64,000 nt of DNA from CALGFI01 sp963786805 (GTDB lineage: Bacteria > Actinomycetota > UBA4738 > HRBIN12): NCBI GenBank assembly GCA_963786805.1, contig CAWBAK010000003.1:124001-188000 (forward strand), written 5' to 3'. Positions 48,612 through 57,272 of the stretch are shown here, one piece after another. The first letter of the stretch is position 1. Every line of letters begins with the position of its first letter. The position numbers and the translations under genes were made by a program. The notes under the pieces were generated by a model that saw nothing but the letters and a program-made list of their open reading frames with translations, was not told the DNA's origin and searched no databases.

Positions 48612-49109
48612 GTGAGGATCGACGAGCTCGCCGCGAAGGTGCGCGCGCGACACCCCGATGTCGTCGTCGCCAGGGGCGAGGCGATGGTCGTGGTCGAACG
48701 CGGAGAGCTCCTGGGGGCCCTCGCCGAGCTGCGGGACGACCCCGCGCTCGAGCTCGACTTCCTCTCGAGCGTGACGGCGACGGACTGGCCCGATCGCGAC
48801 CCGCGATTCTGGATCTCCTACGAGCTCTACTCGCTCGCTCACCGTCACCGGCTCCGGGTGCAGGTCGGTCTCCCGAGCGACGACCCGAGCGTCCCCTCGG
48901 TCGTCGGTCTGTTCCCGACGGCGAACTGGCACGAACGCGAGACCTACGACTTCTACGGCATCGTCTTCGACGGCCATCCGGATCTCCGGCGGATCCTGCT
49001 GCCGGACGGGTGGCGGGGGTGGCCGCTGCGCAAGGACGAGGAGCTCGGCGGCGTCGACACCAGGTACCAGGGCGCGTTCATCCCGCCCGTCGACAAGAGG
49101 ACGACGTGA
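48612..49109 (+). CDS. nuoC: NADH-quinone oxidoreductase subunit C
   Basis: 165 residues, 30-kDa subunit. LDFLSSVTATDWPDRDPRFWISYELYSL and the signature WHERETYDFYGIVFDGHPDLRRILLPDGWRGWPLRKD are present. It is a hydrophilic peripheral-arm subunit next to NuoD; here C and D are separate genes (fused in some bacteria). GTG 48612 starts 31 bases after nuoB, and the stop overlaps nuoD (GTGA). Confidence 0.95.
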   Translation: MRIDELAAKVRARHPDVVVARGEAMVVVERGELLGALAELRDDPALELDFLSSVTATDWPDRDPRFWISYELYSLAHRHRLRVQVGLPSDDPSVPSVVGLFPTANWHERETYDFYGIVFDGHPDLRRILLPDGWRGWPLRKDEELGGVDTRYQGAFIPPVDKRTT

Positions 49110-50356
49110 GCGACGACGCGCTGTGGACCGGCGAGCTCCGTCAGGAGACCTTGGTCATCAACATGGGTCCGCAGCACCCGTCGACGCACGGGGTGCTGCG
49201 GCTCCTGCTCGAGCTCGACGGCGAGACGGTCGTGACGTGCACGCCGATCATCGGCTACCTCCACACCGGCATCGAGAAGAACATCGAGTACCGGACGTGG
49301 CAACAGGGCGTCACCTACGTCACGCGAGCGGACTACCTGTCTCCGTTCTTCAACGAGACCGCGTACTGCCTGGCGGCCGAGCGACTCCTCGGGATCGAGG
49401 CTCCGCCGCGGGCACAGGTGCTCCGCGTGCTCTTCATGGAGATGAACCGGATCGCCTCGCACCTCGTCTGGCTCGCCACGGCAGGGATGGAGCTCGGCGC
49501 GATCAGCGTGATGCTGTACGGGTTCCGCGAACGCGAGGCGATCCTCGACATCTTCGAGGCGGCGACCGGACTCCGGATGAACCACGCGTACGTCCGGATC
49601 GGCGGGGTGGTCATGGACCTGCCCGATGGCGGGCTCGACCACATCGGCGACTTCCTCGCGATGATGCCGGGGCGGATCCGCGAGTACGAGAACCTGCTCT
49701 CCAAGAACCCGATCTGGCTCGAGCGCAACGTCGGCGTCGGCGTCCTGCCCCTGGCCGAGGCCCTGTCGTTCGGGGTCACCGGACCCATCCTTCGGGCCGC
49801 GGGCCTTGCCCGGGACGTCCGCAGGGACGAGCCCTACTGCGGCTACGAGACCTACGAGTTCGACGTGCCGGTCCGCGACACCGGCGACTGCTACGCCCGA
49901 TTCGAGGTTCGGATCGACGAGATGCGGCAATCCCTGCGGATCGTCGAGCAGTGCGTGGACCGGTTGGCCGAGCCGGGGCCCGTGATGATCGAGGACCCGA
50001 AGCTTCGCTGGCCGGCCGAGCTGGAGGTTGGGCCCGACGGGATCGGGAACTCGCAGCGTTACATCACGCACATCATGGAGGAGTCGATGGAGGCCCTGAT
50101 CCATCACTTCAAGATCGTGACCGAGGGCATCTCCGTCCCGGCGGGGGAGGTCTACTTCCCGGTCGAGTCCCCGCGCGGCGAGCTGGGCATGTTCGTGGTG
50201 TCGGACGGAAGCAACAAGCCGTACCGCGTCAAGATCCGAGATCCCTCGTTCGTGAACCTGCAGGCGGTTCCCGAGATGGTGGACGGCGGCCTCGTCGCCG
50301 ACACCGTTGCCGTGATCTCGAGCGTCGACCCCGTGATGGGCGGGGTGGATCGCTGA
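49106..50356 (+). CDS. nuoD: NADH-quinone oxidoreductase subunit D
   Basis: 416 residues, 49-kDa subunit, descended from the NiFe-hydrogenase large subunit. MGPQHPSTHGVLRLLLELDGE near the N-terminus carries the quinone-site His; MNRIASHLVWLATAGMELGA, YSPFFNETAY-like segments and late SDGSNKPYRVKIRDPSF are conserved. Forms the quinone pocket with NuoB. GTG 49106 overlaps nuoC; the stop overlaps nuoE (TGATG). Confidence 0.95.
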   Translation: MSDDALWTGELRQETLVINMGPQHPSTHGVLRLLLELDGETVVTCTPIIGYLHTGIEKNIEYRTWQQGVTYVTRADYLSPFFNETAYCLAAERLLGIEAPPRAQVLRVLFMEMNRIASHLVWLATAGMELGAISVMLYGFREREAILDIFEAATGLRMNHAYVRIGGVVMDLPDGGLDHIGDFLAMMPGRIREYENLLSKNPIWLERNVGVGVLPLAEALSFGVTGPILRAAGLARDVRRDEPYCGYETYEFDVPVRDTGDCYARFEVRIDEMRQSLRIVEQCVDRLAEPGPVMIEDPKLRWPAELEVGPDGIGNSQRYITHIMEESMEALIHHFKIVTEGISVPAGEVYFPVESPRGELGMFVVSDGSNKPYRVKIRDPSFVNLQAVPEMVDGGLVADTVAVISSVDPVMGGVDR

Positions 50357-50934
50357 TGCCCGTGCTCGCCGAGGACCTCCGCGGCAAGGCCGAGGAGATC
50401 AAGGCCCGCTACCCGGAAGGACGCGAGCGTTCGGCGATCCTGCCGCTGCTCTACCTCGTGCAGTCCGTCGAGGGACACGTCTCGCGCGATGGGCTGCGCG
50501 AGGTGGCCGAGCTCCTCGGGCTCACGACGGCGGAGGTCGAGGCGGTCGCGACGTTCTACACGATGCTGCGGCTGGCCCCGACGGGAACGCATCTCGTGAA
50601 CGTCTGCACGAACCTGTCCTGCGCCCTCCGCGGGGCGAAGGACGTGTACGAGGCCGCCCACGACGTCACGGGGATCTCGAACGGAACCGGCGTCTCGGAC
50701 GACGGATTGTTCTCGGTCGCCGAGGAGGAATGCCTCGGCGCGTGCGATGCCGCGCCCGTCGTCCAGATCGACTTCGCGAACCACGACCGCGTCACGCCGG
50801 AGCGGATGCGCGAGCTGATCGAGCAGGTTCGCGCGGGCCAGGTCCCCACCCCCTCGCGAGGAGAGGCCCCGGCAGATCTCCGTCACGCCTCTCGGATCCT
50901 CGCCGGGATCGACGGCGGCGGTGAGGAGCGATGA
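50356..50934 (+). CDS. nuoE: NADH-quinone oxidoreductase subunit E
   Basis: 192 residues, 24-kDa thioredoxin-fold subunit. The N1a [2Fe-2S] cluster ligands are C-T-N-L-S-C (C-x4-C) and C-L-G-A-C (C-x3-C). YPEGRERSAILPLLYLVQ and VEAVATFYTMLRL are family segments. A 25-residue tail after VRAGQVPTPSRGEAP is extra. It assists electron transfer from FMN in NuoF. Overlaps both neighbours (TGATG with nuoD, ATGA with nuoF). Confidence 0.95.
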   Translation: MPVLAEDLRGKAEEIKARYPEGRERSAILPLLYLVQSVEGHVSRDGLREVAELLGLTTAEVEAVATFYTMLRLAPTGTHLVNVCTNLSCALRGAKDVYEAAHDVTGISNGTGVSDDGLFSVAEEECLGACDAAPVVQIDFANHDRVTPERMRELIEQVRAGQVPTPSRGEAPADLRHASRILAGIDGGGEER

Positions 50935-52262
50935 CGGACCCCATCATCACGGCGAACTGGGGGGATCCCGACGTCGTCGGCATCGACGGCTACGTCGCCG
51001 CCGGTGGGTACGAGTCGCTGCGCACGGCGCTCGGCATGACCAAGGCCGATCTGATCGACGTGGTCAAGGCGTCGGGCCTGCGCGGTCGCGGGGGCGCCGG
51101 CTTCCCGACGGGCGTGAAGTGGTCCTTCGTGCCGCAGGACACCGGGAAGCCGACCTACGCCGTCGCGAACTTCGACGAGTCCGAGCCCGGCACGTTCAAC
51201 AACCGCGAGCTGATCGAGCGCGATCCCCACCAGTTCCTCGAGGGACTCGCGATCGCCACGTACGCGATCGGCAGCCACGAGGCCTACGTGTACTGCCGCG
51301 GTGAGTTCCTGTGGCCCGATCAGGTCCTGGAGCGCGCGATCGCCGAGGCCTACACGAAGGGCGTGTTCGGCGACGACGTCCTCGGGACCGGCTACCAGAT
51401 GAACGTGATCCAGCACCGTGGCGCGGGCGCATACATCTGCGGGGAGGAGACGGCGTTGCTCTCCTCGCTCGAGGGCTTCCGCGGGCAGCCGCGGCTCCGG
51501 CCGCCGTTCCCGGCGGTCGAGGGCCTCTACGGGTGCCCGACGCTGATCAACAACGTCGAGACGCTCTGCAACGTCCCGCACATCGTCCGCAACGGCGCCG
51601 CGTGGTTCGCCGGTATCGGCCCCGAGAAGTCGCCCGGGACGAAGGTCTTCAGCGTCTCGGGCAAGGTGGAGCGTCCCGGGAACTACGAGCTGCCGATGGG
51701 GACGACGCTCGGGACCCTGCTCGAGGAGCACGCGGGCGGTGTCCTCGGCGGCAAGCGCCTGAAGGCGTGGACGCCGGGGGGCTCCTCGACGCCGATGCTC
51801 ACCGACGAGCACCGGGACGTGGCGCTCGATTTCGAGTCCGTCGCCGCGGCGGGATCGCTCCTGGGCACCGGGGCGATCATCGTGATGGACGAGACCGACT
51901 GCATCGTCGAGGCGACGCGCCGGCTCGTCGCCTTCTACGCGCACGAGTCCTGTGGGAAGTGCACGCCGTGTCGTGAGGGCACGTGGTGGGTGAGCCGCGT
52001 GCTCGGCCGGATCGAGTCGGGCTACGGCCGGCCCGAGGACCTTCCGCTCCTGGACGACATCGGGAAGAACATCCTGTTCCGCGCGTTCTGCGCGCTCGCC
52101 GACGGCGCCGTGAGCCCGATCCAGTCGAGCCTCAAGTACTTCCGGGACGAGTACGAGCAGCACATCGCGGAGCGCCGGTGCCCGTTCACGCGCGTCGGCC
52201 CCGGCGTTCAGGAACACGGCCGCGAGGTCTCGGAACCTGGTCTGTCGGAGGTCCTGGGATGA
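50931..52262 (+). CDS. nuoF: NADH-quinone oxidoreductase subunit F
   Basis: 443 residues, 51-kDa subunit that binds NADH and FMN. GLRGRGGAGFPTGVKW is the glycine-rich NADH motif, ANFDESEPGTFNNRELI and GAGAYICGEETALLSSLEG the FMN site, and SCGKCTPCREGTWW with FRAFCALADG the N3 [4Fe-4S] ligands (C-x2-C-x2-C and C). It is the entry point for electrons. ATG 50931; stop overlaps nuoG (ATGA). Confidence 0.96.
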   Translation: MTDPIITANWGDPDVVGIDGYVAAGGYESLRTALGMTKADLIDVVKASGLRGRGGAGFPTGVKWSFVPQDTGKPTYAVANFDESEPGTFNNRELIERDPHQFLEGLAIATYAIGSHEAYVYCRGEFLWPDQVLERAIAEAYTKGVFGDDVLGTGYQMNVIQHRGAGAYICGEETALLSSLEGFRGQPRLRPPFPAVEGLYGCPTLINNVETLCNVPHIVRNGAAWFAGIGPEKSPGTKVFSVSGKVERPGNYELPMGTTLGTLLEEHAGGVLGGKRLKAWTPGGSSTPMLTDEHRDVALDFESVAAAGSLLGTGAIIVMDETDCIVEATRRLVAFYAHESCGKCTPCREGTWWVSRVLGRIESGYGRPEDLPLLDDIGKNILFRAFCALADGAVSPIQSSLKYFRDEYEQHIAERRCPFTRVGPGVQEHGREVSEPGLSEVLG

Positions 52263-54694
52263 CCGGCGCGCCCGCGGAGCTCGTGACGCTCACGGTGGAC
52301 GGCAAGGAGGTCACCGTCCCGAAGGGAACGCTGATCATCCGCGCCGCCGAGCAGCTCGGGATCGAGATCCCGCGCTTCTGCGACCACCCGTTCCTCGAGC
52401 CCATCGGCGCCTGCCGTCAGTGCTACGTCGAGATCGAGGGGCAGCGGAAGCTGTTCACCTCGTGCACGACCGAGGTCGGCCCGGGCATGGAGGTGAAGAC
52501 GCAGTACTCGTCGGAGGTGGCCCAGGACGCCCAGGTTGCGAACCTGGAGTTCCTGCTGCTCAACCACCCGCTCGACTGTCCGATCTGCGACCGGGGCGGC
52601 GAGTGCCCGCTGCAAGACCAGGCGCTCGCGTTCGGTCCCGGCGAGAGCCGGTACCGCGAGCCCAAGCGCGTCTACGAGAAGCCGATCGCGCTCTCGCCGC
52701 TCGTCGCGCTCGACCGCGAGCGCTGCGTGCTGTGCGCGAGGTGCACGCGCTTCTGCGACGAGATCAGCGGCGACCGCTTCATCGAGCTGTTCGCGCGGAG
52801 CGCCGGCGAGCGGGTGTCGATCGCGGCGGGAGAGGACTTCCGCTCGCCGTTCAGCGGGAACACGGTGCAGATCTGTCCCGTCGGCGCGCTCACGTCGACG
52901 ACGTACCGGTTCGCTGCCCGCCCGTTCGACCTGTCGACGGCCGACTCGGTCTGCGGACACTGCTCCTCCGGGTGCAACGTGCGGGTCGACCTGCGCCGAG
53001 GCGAGGTCGTTCGCGTCCTGGCCCGCGACAACGTCGACGTGAACGATGCCTGGATCTGCGACAAGGGGCGGTACGCGTTCCGCCACGCCGACCTCGACAC
53101 GCGCGTCACGACCCCACTCCTGCGCGATCCGGGGCTCGAGCCCGTGTCGTTCGACGAGGTGTTCGGCGAGATCGCCCGGTGGTCGGGCGGGGGGCGGGTC
53201 GCGTTCCTCACGGGTGGACGCCTGCCCGACGAGGACGCGTACGCGCTCTCCAAGCTGGCCCGGACGGCGTTCGGAACGAACGACGTGGATCATCGCCGCG
53301 CGCCGCACGGCGGACAGGCCGAAGAGCTCGCCGCCGCGACGCCGCTCGCCACGACCTATCGCGACGTCGAGCGCGCGAAGGTGATCCTCGTCGCCGGGCT
53401 CGACGCCGAGCAGGAGGTGCCGATCCTGCACCTTCGGATCCGCAAGGCGGCCCGCCGGGGCGCGAAGGTCTTCGTGATCCACCCACGGACGACGCGGCTG
53501 CGCGACCTCGCCGAGCACCAGCTCTGCCGGCCCGAGCACCAGACGTACGTGCTGGAGCGGATCCACGACGGCGATGACGGGGCCGAGACCTTCGAGGGGC
53601 GCGTCGCCGCCGCGCTGCGCGAGGCCGGCGCGGACGCCGTCGTGATCGCCGGGGAGCGGCTTGCCGAGCACCCGCTTGCCGCAGACGTCGCGCTCTCGGT
53701 CGCGCAGCGGTTCGGCGCGCGCTTCGCCTTCGTGACGCGGCGCGCGAACGATCGGGGAGCGCTCCGCGCCGGGCTGCACCCCGCGATGCTTCCCGGCGGC
53801 CGCCGGGTCTCGAACGACGTGGAGCGCGGCGAGGTCGAGGCCGTCTGGGGCCCGGTGGGCACCGGCGGTCCGGGACGCTCGGCGCGACAGATCCTCGAGG
53901 CGTGCGCGCGTCGCGAGATCGAGGTCCTGTTCCTGATCGGCGTGGATCCGCTCCGCGACTTCCCCGATGCGGGACTCGCCCGGCGCGCCCTCGCGAACGT
54001 CCGCTTCAAGGTGGTCCAGGGGCTCGAGCTCGGCGAGCTCGAGCCGTACGCGGACGCGTTCCTGCCGGCGGCCGCGTGGTCCGAACGCGAGGGCAACGTC
54101 ACCGACTGGGAGGGGCGTTCCCAGCGGATGCGGCCGGTCCGCGGCCCGCTCGGCCTGTCACGGCCGGATTGGGAGATCTTCGCCGGCCTCGCCGAGGCGA
54201 TGGGACGTGGGCTCGGGTTCGACTCGCTCGAGGACCTCCGGGAAGAGGCCGCAGGACTGCTCGCGCCTCGCGCCGTTCCGGTGCGCGCCACGGCGTGGAC
54301 CGGGACCGGGCGGCCGCAGCTGCTCGGCGACCTCACGTTGTTCTCGTACCCGCTCCTCGTGGACGAGGGTCGCATGCTCGAGGGCGCCACCGAGCTCAAG
54401 GCCGCGCTGGAGGATCCCGCGTTCGCCGAGATCCACCCCGACGACGCGGAGAAGCGCGGCGTGCAGGAGGGAGGACGCGTTCGGGTGAAGACGGAGGCGG
54501 GCGAGCTCGTCCTGCCGGTCCGGATCACGCGGGACGTGGCGGCCGGCTCGGTCTTCGTGCCGTTCAATCAGCCGGGCGCGAGGGCGAACACGGTGCTTGC
54601 GGGCGGGTTCGTCGGGCCGGTGACGGTCGCGCTCGCGGAAGCGGGGGCCTCAAGCAACGGAGCGGTCGGTCAGACGGAGGAGGTGGCGTCCTGA
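52259..54694 (+). CDS. nuoG: NADH-quinone oxidoreductase subunit G
   Basis: 811 residues. N-terminal 2Fe-2S domain (FCDHPFLEPIGACRQCYVEI, SCTTEV), then HPLDCPICDRGGECPLQD (N4-type region), RCVLCARCTRFCDEISGD and QICPVGALTS (N5), and a further four-Cys set CGHCSSGCN ...WICDKG that matches the N7 cluster found in E. coli and Thermus but lost in mitochondria. The C-terminal molybdopterin-oxidoreductase-like domain is degenerate and lacks a cofactor site. Largest peripheral-arm subunit. ATG 52259; stop overlaps nuoH (TGATG). Confidence 0.95.
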   Translation: MTGAPAELVTLTVDGKEVTVPKGTLIIRAAEQLGIEIPRFCDHPFLEPIGACRQCYVEIEGQRKLFTSCTTEVGPGMEVKTQYSSEVAQDAQVANLEFLLLNHPLDCPICDRGGECPLQDQALAFGPGESRYREPKRVYEKPIALSPLVALDRERCVLCARCTRFCDEISGDRFIELFARSAGERVSIAAGEDFRSPFSGNTVQICPVGALTSTTYRFAARPFDLSTADSVCGHCSSGCNVRVDLRRGEVVRVLARDNVDVNDAWICDKGRYAFRHADLDTRVTTPLLRDPGLEPVSFDEVFGEIARWSGGGRVAFLTGGRLPDEDAYALSKLARTAFGTNDVDHRRAPHGGQAEELAAATPLATTYRDVERAKVILVAGLDAEQEVPILHLRIRKAARRGAKVFVIHPRTTRLRDLAEHQLCRPEHQTYVLERIHDGDDGAETFEGRVAAALREAGADAVVIAGERLAEHPLAADVALSVAQRFGARFAFVTRRANDRGALRAGLHPAMLPGGRRVSNDVERGEVEAVWGPVGTGGPGRSARQILEACARREIEVLFLIGVDPLRDFPDAGLARRALANVRFKVVQGLELGELEPYADAFLPAAAWSEREGNVTDWEGRSQRMRPVRGPLGLSRPDWEIFAGLAEAMGRGLGFDSLEDLREEAAGLLAPRAVPVRATAWTGTGRPQLLGDLTLFSYPLLVDEGRMLEGATELKAALEDPAFAEIHPDDAEKRGVQEGGRVRVKTEAGELVLPVRITRDVAAGSVFVPFNQPGARANTVLAGGFVGPVTVALAEAGASSNGAVGQTEEVAS

Positions 54695-55815
54695 TGGACT
54701 GGCTCGACTGGCTCCTGATGGTCGTCCGCGTCGTCGTCGTCTTCTTCGCACTCCTGATCATGGTGATGCTCCTCATCTGGGTCGAGCGGAAGGTGATCGC
54801 CGACATGCAGACGAGGGTGGGCCCGATGCGGGCGGGCCCGCGAGGGGTGCTGATCACGCTCGCCGACGGCGTCAAGCTCTTCTTCAAGGAAGGCATCACC
54901 CCGACCCTCGTCGACCGGCCGGTGTACGCGATCGCGCCGGTGATCGCGATGCTTCCCGCGTTCCTGTCCTTCGCGGTCATCCCGTTCGGGACGGGCATCG
55001 TGGTGTTCGGTCGCGAGGTCCCGTTCCAGCTCGCCGACCTCAACGTCGGGATCCTGTGGATCCTCGCGATGGGCTCGCTGATGGTGTACTCGATCGTCCT
55101 CGCGGGCTGGTCGAGCGGCTCCAACTACCCGCTGCTCGGGGCCATCCGGAGCTCGGCGCAGATGATCAGCTACGAGGTCGGCATGGGGCTCGCGTTGATC
55201 GCGGTGCTCATGTACTCGGGCTCGCTCCGGATGTCCGAGATCGTGTCGAGCCAGGACCAGGTCTGGAACGTGATCCCGCAGTTCCCCGCGTTCGTCATCT
55301 ACCTGATCGCCGGGCTCGCAGAGACGAATCGCCCGCCATTCGACCTTCCCGAGGCCGAGTCCGAGCTCGTCGCCGGATACCACACCGAATACAGCGGGAT
55401 CAAGTTCGCGATGTTCTACCTCGGCGAGTACCTCAACACCGTGACCGTCGCGGCCGTCGCGACGACGATGTGGCTCGGCGGCTGGCGCGGGCCCGCGCCC
55501 GACATCCTTCCGTGGCTCTGGCCGCTGCTCTGGTTCCTGCTGAAGGTCCTCGTCGTGATCTACGTCTACATCTGGATCCGCGCGACGCTTCCGCGGATCC
55601 GCTACGACCGGCTCATGGCGTTCGGCTGGAAGTTCCTGATCCCGTTCGGCCTGGTGTGGGTGCTCGCGACGGGCGCGGTCGTGGTCCTGCCCGACGTCTA
55701 CGGGCGGCGCTCGGTCGTCACCGGAGCGGCGCTGCTCGTCGGCGCGGTGCTCGTCCTGTCACTCATCTGGCCGCTGTTCGCGCGCAGGCCCGAGGCGGAG
55801 CAGGCGGCGCGGTGA
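54694..55815 (+). CDS. nuoH: NADH-quinone oxidoreductase subunit H
   Basis: 373 residues, eight or nine helices. WVERKVIADMQTRVGPMRAGPRG (quinone-side loop) and FVIYLIAGLAETNRPPFDLPEAESELVAGYHTEYSG (signature with the coupled Glu chain) are conserved. Links the quinone cavity to the proton-pumping arm. Extra C-terminal helix after LPDVYGRRS. Overlaps nuoG (TGATG) and nuoI (GTGA). Confidence 0.96.
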   Translation: MDWLDWLLMVVRVVVVFFALLIMVMLLIWVERKVIADMQTRVGPMRAGPRGVLITLADGVKLFFKEGITPTLVDRPVYAIAPVIAMLPAFLSFAVIPFGTGIVVFGREVPFQLADLNVGILWILAMGSLMVYSIVLAGWSSGSNYPLLGAIRSSAQMISYEVGMGLALIAVLMYSGSLRMSEIVSSQDQVWNVIPQFPAFVIYLIAGLAETNRPPFDLPEAESELVAGYHTEYSGIKFAMFYLGEYLNTVTVAAVATTMWLGGWRGPAPDILPWLWPLLWFLLKVLVVIYVYIWIRATLPRIRYDRLMAFGWKFLIPFGLVWVLATGAVVVLPDVYGRRSVVTGAALLVGAVLVLSLIWPLFARRPEAEQAAR

Positions 55816-56381
55816 ACGAGGACCCGCGCGTGCCGCCCTCGCAGCCCGCCGAGCGCCCTGCCGAGCTGCCGCCGCCCACCGGCCCCGCGGCGAACCGCCC
55901 GCGGATCGACCTGGGCTCGGCCGTGGTCGCGATCGCGAAAGGCATGGGCACGGTGTTCAAGCAGATCTTCCGTCCCGACGTCACCGAGCGCTATCCGACC
56001 GAGATCGTGCCGCCACCGCCCCGCAGCCACATCGGTCGTCATCTCCTGAACCGTCACGAGAACGGCCTGGAGAAGTGCATCGGCTGCGAGCTCTGTGCCT
56101 TCGCCTGCCCGGCCGACGCGATCTGGGTCGTCGGTGAGGACAACGACCCGGAGAACCCGACGAGCCCGGGGGAGCGGTTCGCGAAGGACTACCAGATCAA
56201 CTACCTCCGCTGCATCATGTGCGGCCTCTGCGTCGAGGCCTGTCCGACGCGAGCGCTCACGCTGACGAGCTTCTACGAGATGTCGTTCACGTCGCGAGAG
56301 GACGCCATCCTCACCAAGGAGCAGCTGCTCGAGCCTCCTCCTCCGCTCGGGACCGCACCCGGGACCGAGGAGGGCCGGTAG
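55812..56381 (+). CDS. nuoI: NADH-quinone oxidoreductase subunit I
   Basis: 189 residues. Two [4Fe-4S] motifs: C-I-G-C-E-L-C-A-F-A-C-P and C-I-M-C-G-L-C-V-E-A-C-P (clusters N6a/N6b) that carry electrons from NuoG to N2. A Pro-rich N-terminal extension of about 35 residues precedes the usual RPDVTERYPTE start. A C-terminal Pro/Gly tail is likely disordered. GTG 55812 overlaps nuoH; its stop overlaps the nuoJ GTG (TAGTG). Confidence 0.95.
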   Translation: MNEDPRVPPSQPAERPAELPPPTGPAANRPRIDLGSAVVAIAKGMGTVFKQIFRPDVTERYPTEIVPPPPRSHIGRHLLNRHENGLEKCIGCELCAFACPADAIWVVGEDNDPENPTSPGERFAKDYQINYLRCIMCGLCVEACPTRALTLTSFYEMSFTSREDAILTKEQLLEPPPPLGTAPGTEEGR

Positions 56382-57268
56382 TGCCGCTCGACAACGTCGT
56401 CTTCTGGGTGTTCGCGCCCGTGTCGGTCGCGAGCGCGATCGCGATGCTGCTCCAGCGGAACGCCGTCCACGCGGCGCTGTTCCTGATCGTGAACTTCTTC
56501 ACGATCTCCGTCTTCTACCTGATCCTCGGCGCGTCCTTCCTGTTCGCCGTGCAGATCATCGTGTACGCGGGCGCGATCATGGTGCTCTTCCTGTTCGTGC
56601 TGATGCTGCTCGGGGTCGACCGCGACGAGCCGCTGATCGAACGGCTCAAGGGTCAGCGGCCGATGGCCGTCCTGCTGGGCGCCGGGATCTTCCTCGAGCT
56701 GTTCTTCGCGATCCGCGCGGGCATCGGGTTCGCGACGAAGGCGCCGGCGGGGTTCGACGAGACCGTGAACCGGGGCGGGAACGCAGCGGCGCTCGCCCGG
56801 GTGCTGTTCCGCGACTACTTCTTCCCGTTCGAGGTGACCTCGATCCTGTTGATCATCGCGGCGGTTGCGGTGATGGTCCTCGCGTCCCGGCAGGCGCCGG
56901 CGATCACCCGTGCGGAACAGGCGAGCGGCGGCGGCCGAGGCCCGCGCGGGGGAGCCGGCATCGTGAGGACGCCGATCTCCTACTTCCTGGTGCTCTCGGC
57001 GCTGTTGTTCTCGATCGGGACGGTGGGCGTGCTCGTCCGCCGGAACGCGCTCGTGATCTTCATGTCGGTCGAGCTCCAGCTGAACGCGGTGAACCTCGCG
57101 CTGGTCTCGTTCAGCCGGATGCACGACAACCTGGACGGCCAGGTGCTGGCCTTCTTCTCGATGGTCGTCGCGGCGGCCGAGGTGGTCGTCGGCCTGGCCA
57201 TCATCCTGAACGTCTATCGGCGCCGCCAGAGCGCGAGCGTCGACGACGCGAGCGTCTTGCGGGGGTGA
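56381..57268 (+). CDS. nuoJ/nuoK: NADH-quinone oxidoreductase subunits J and K read as one frame
   Basis: 295 codons. Residues 1-180 are NuoJ: five helices including IIVYAGAIMVLFLFVLMLLG (the pi-bulge helix). Residues 195-295 are NuoK: three helices with Glu in VELQLNAVNL and AAAEVVVGL. No stop separates them; a Gly-rich linker (GGGRGPRGGAG) joins. At 56963-56966 the sequence GTGA is the usual overlapping junction: GTG is in frame as a natural nuoK start, and TGA ends the +1 frame of nuoJ. A single surplus base upstream would thus turn two normal genes into this apparent fusion. Whether true fusion or indel, both proteins are complete. Confidence 0.85.
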   Translation: MPLDNVVFWVFAPVSVASAIAMLLQRNAVHAALFLIVNFFTISVFYLILGASFLFAVQIIVYAGAIMVLFLFVLMLLGVDRDEPLIERLKGQRPMAVLLGAGIFLELFFAIRAGIGFATKAPAGFDETVNRGGNAAALARVLFRDYFFPFEVTSILLIIAAVAVMVLASRQAPAITRAEQASGGGRGPRGGAGIVRTPISYFLVLSALLFSIGTVGVLVRRNALVIFMSVELQLNAVNLALVSFSRMHDNLDGQVLAFFSMVVAAAEVVVGLAIILNVYRRRQSASVDDASVLRG

Positions 57269-57272
57269 TGCG

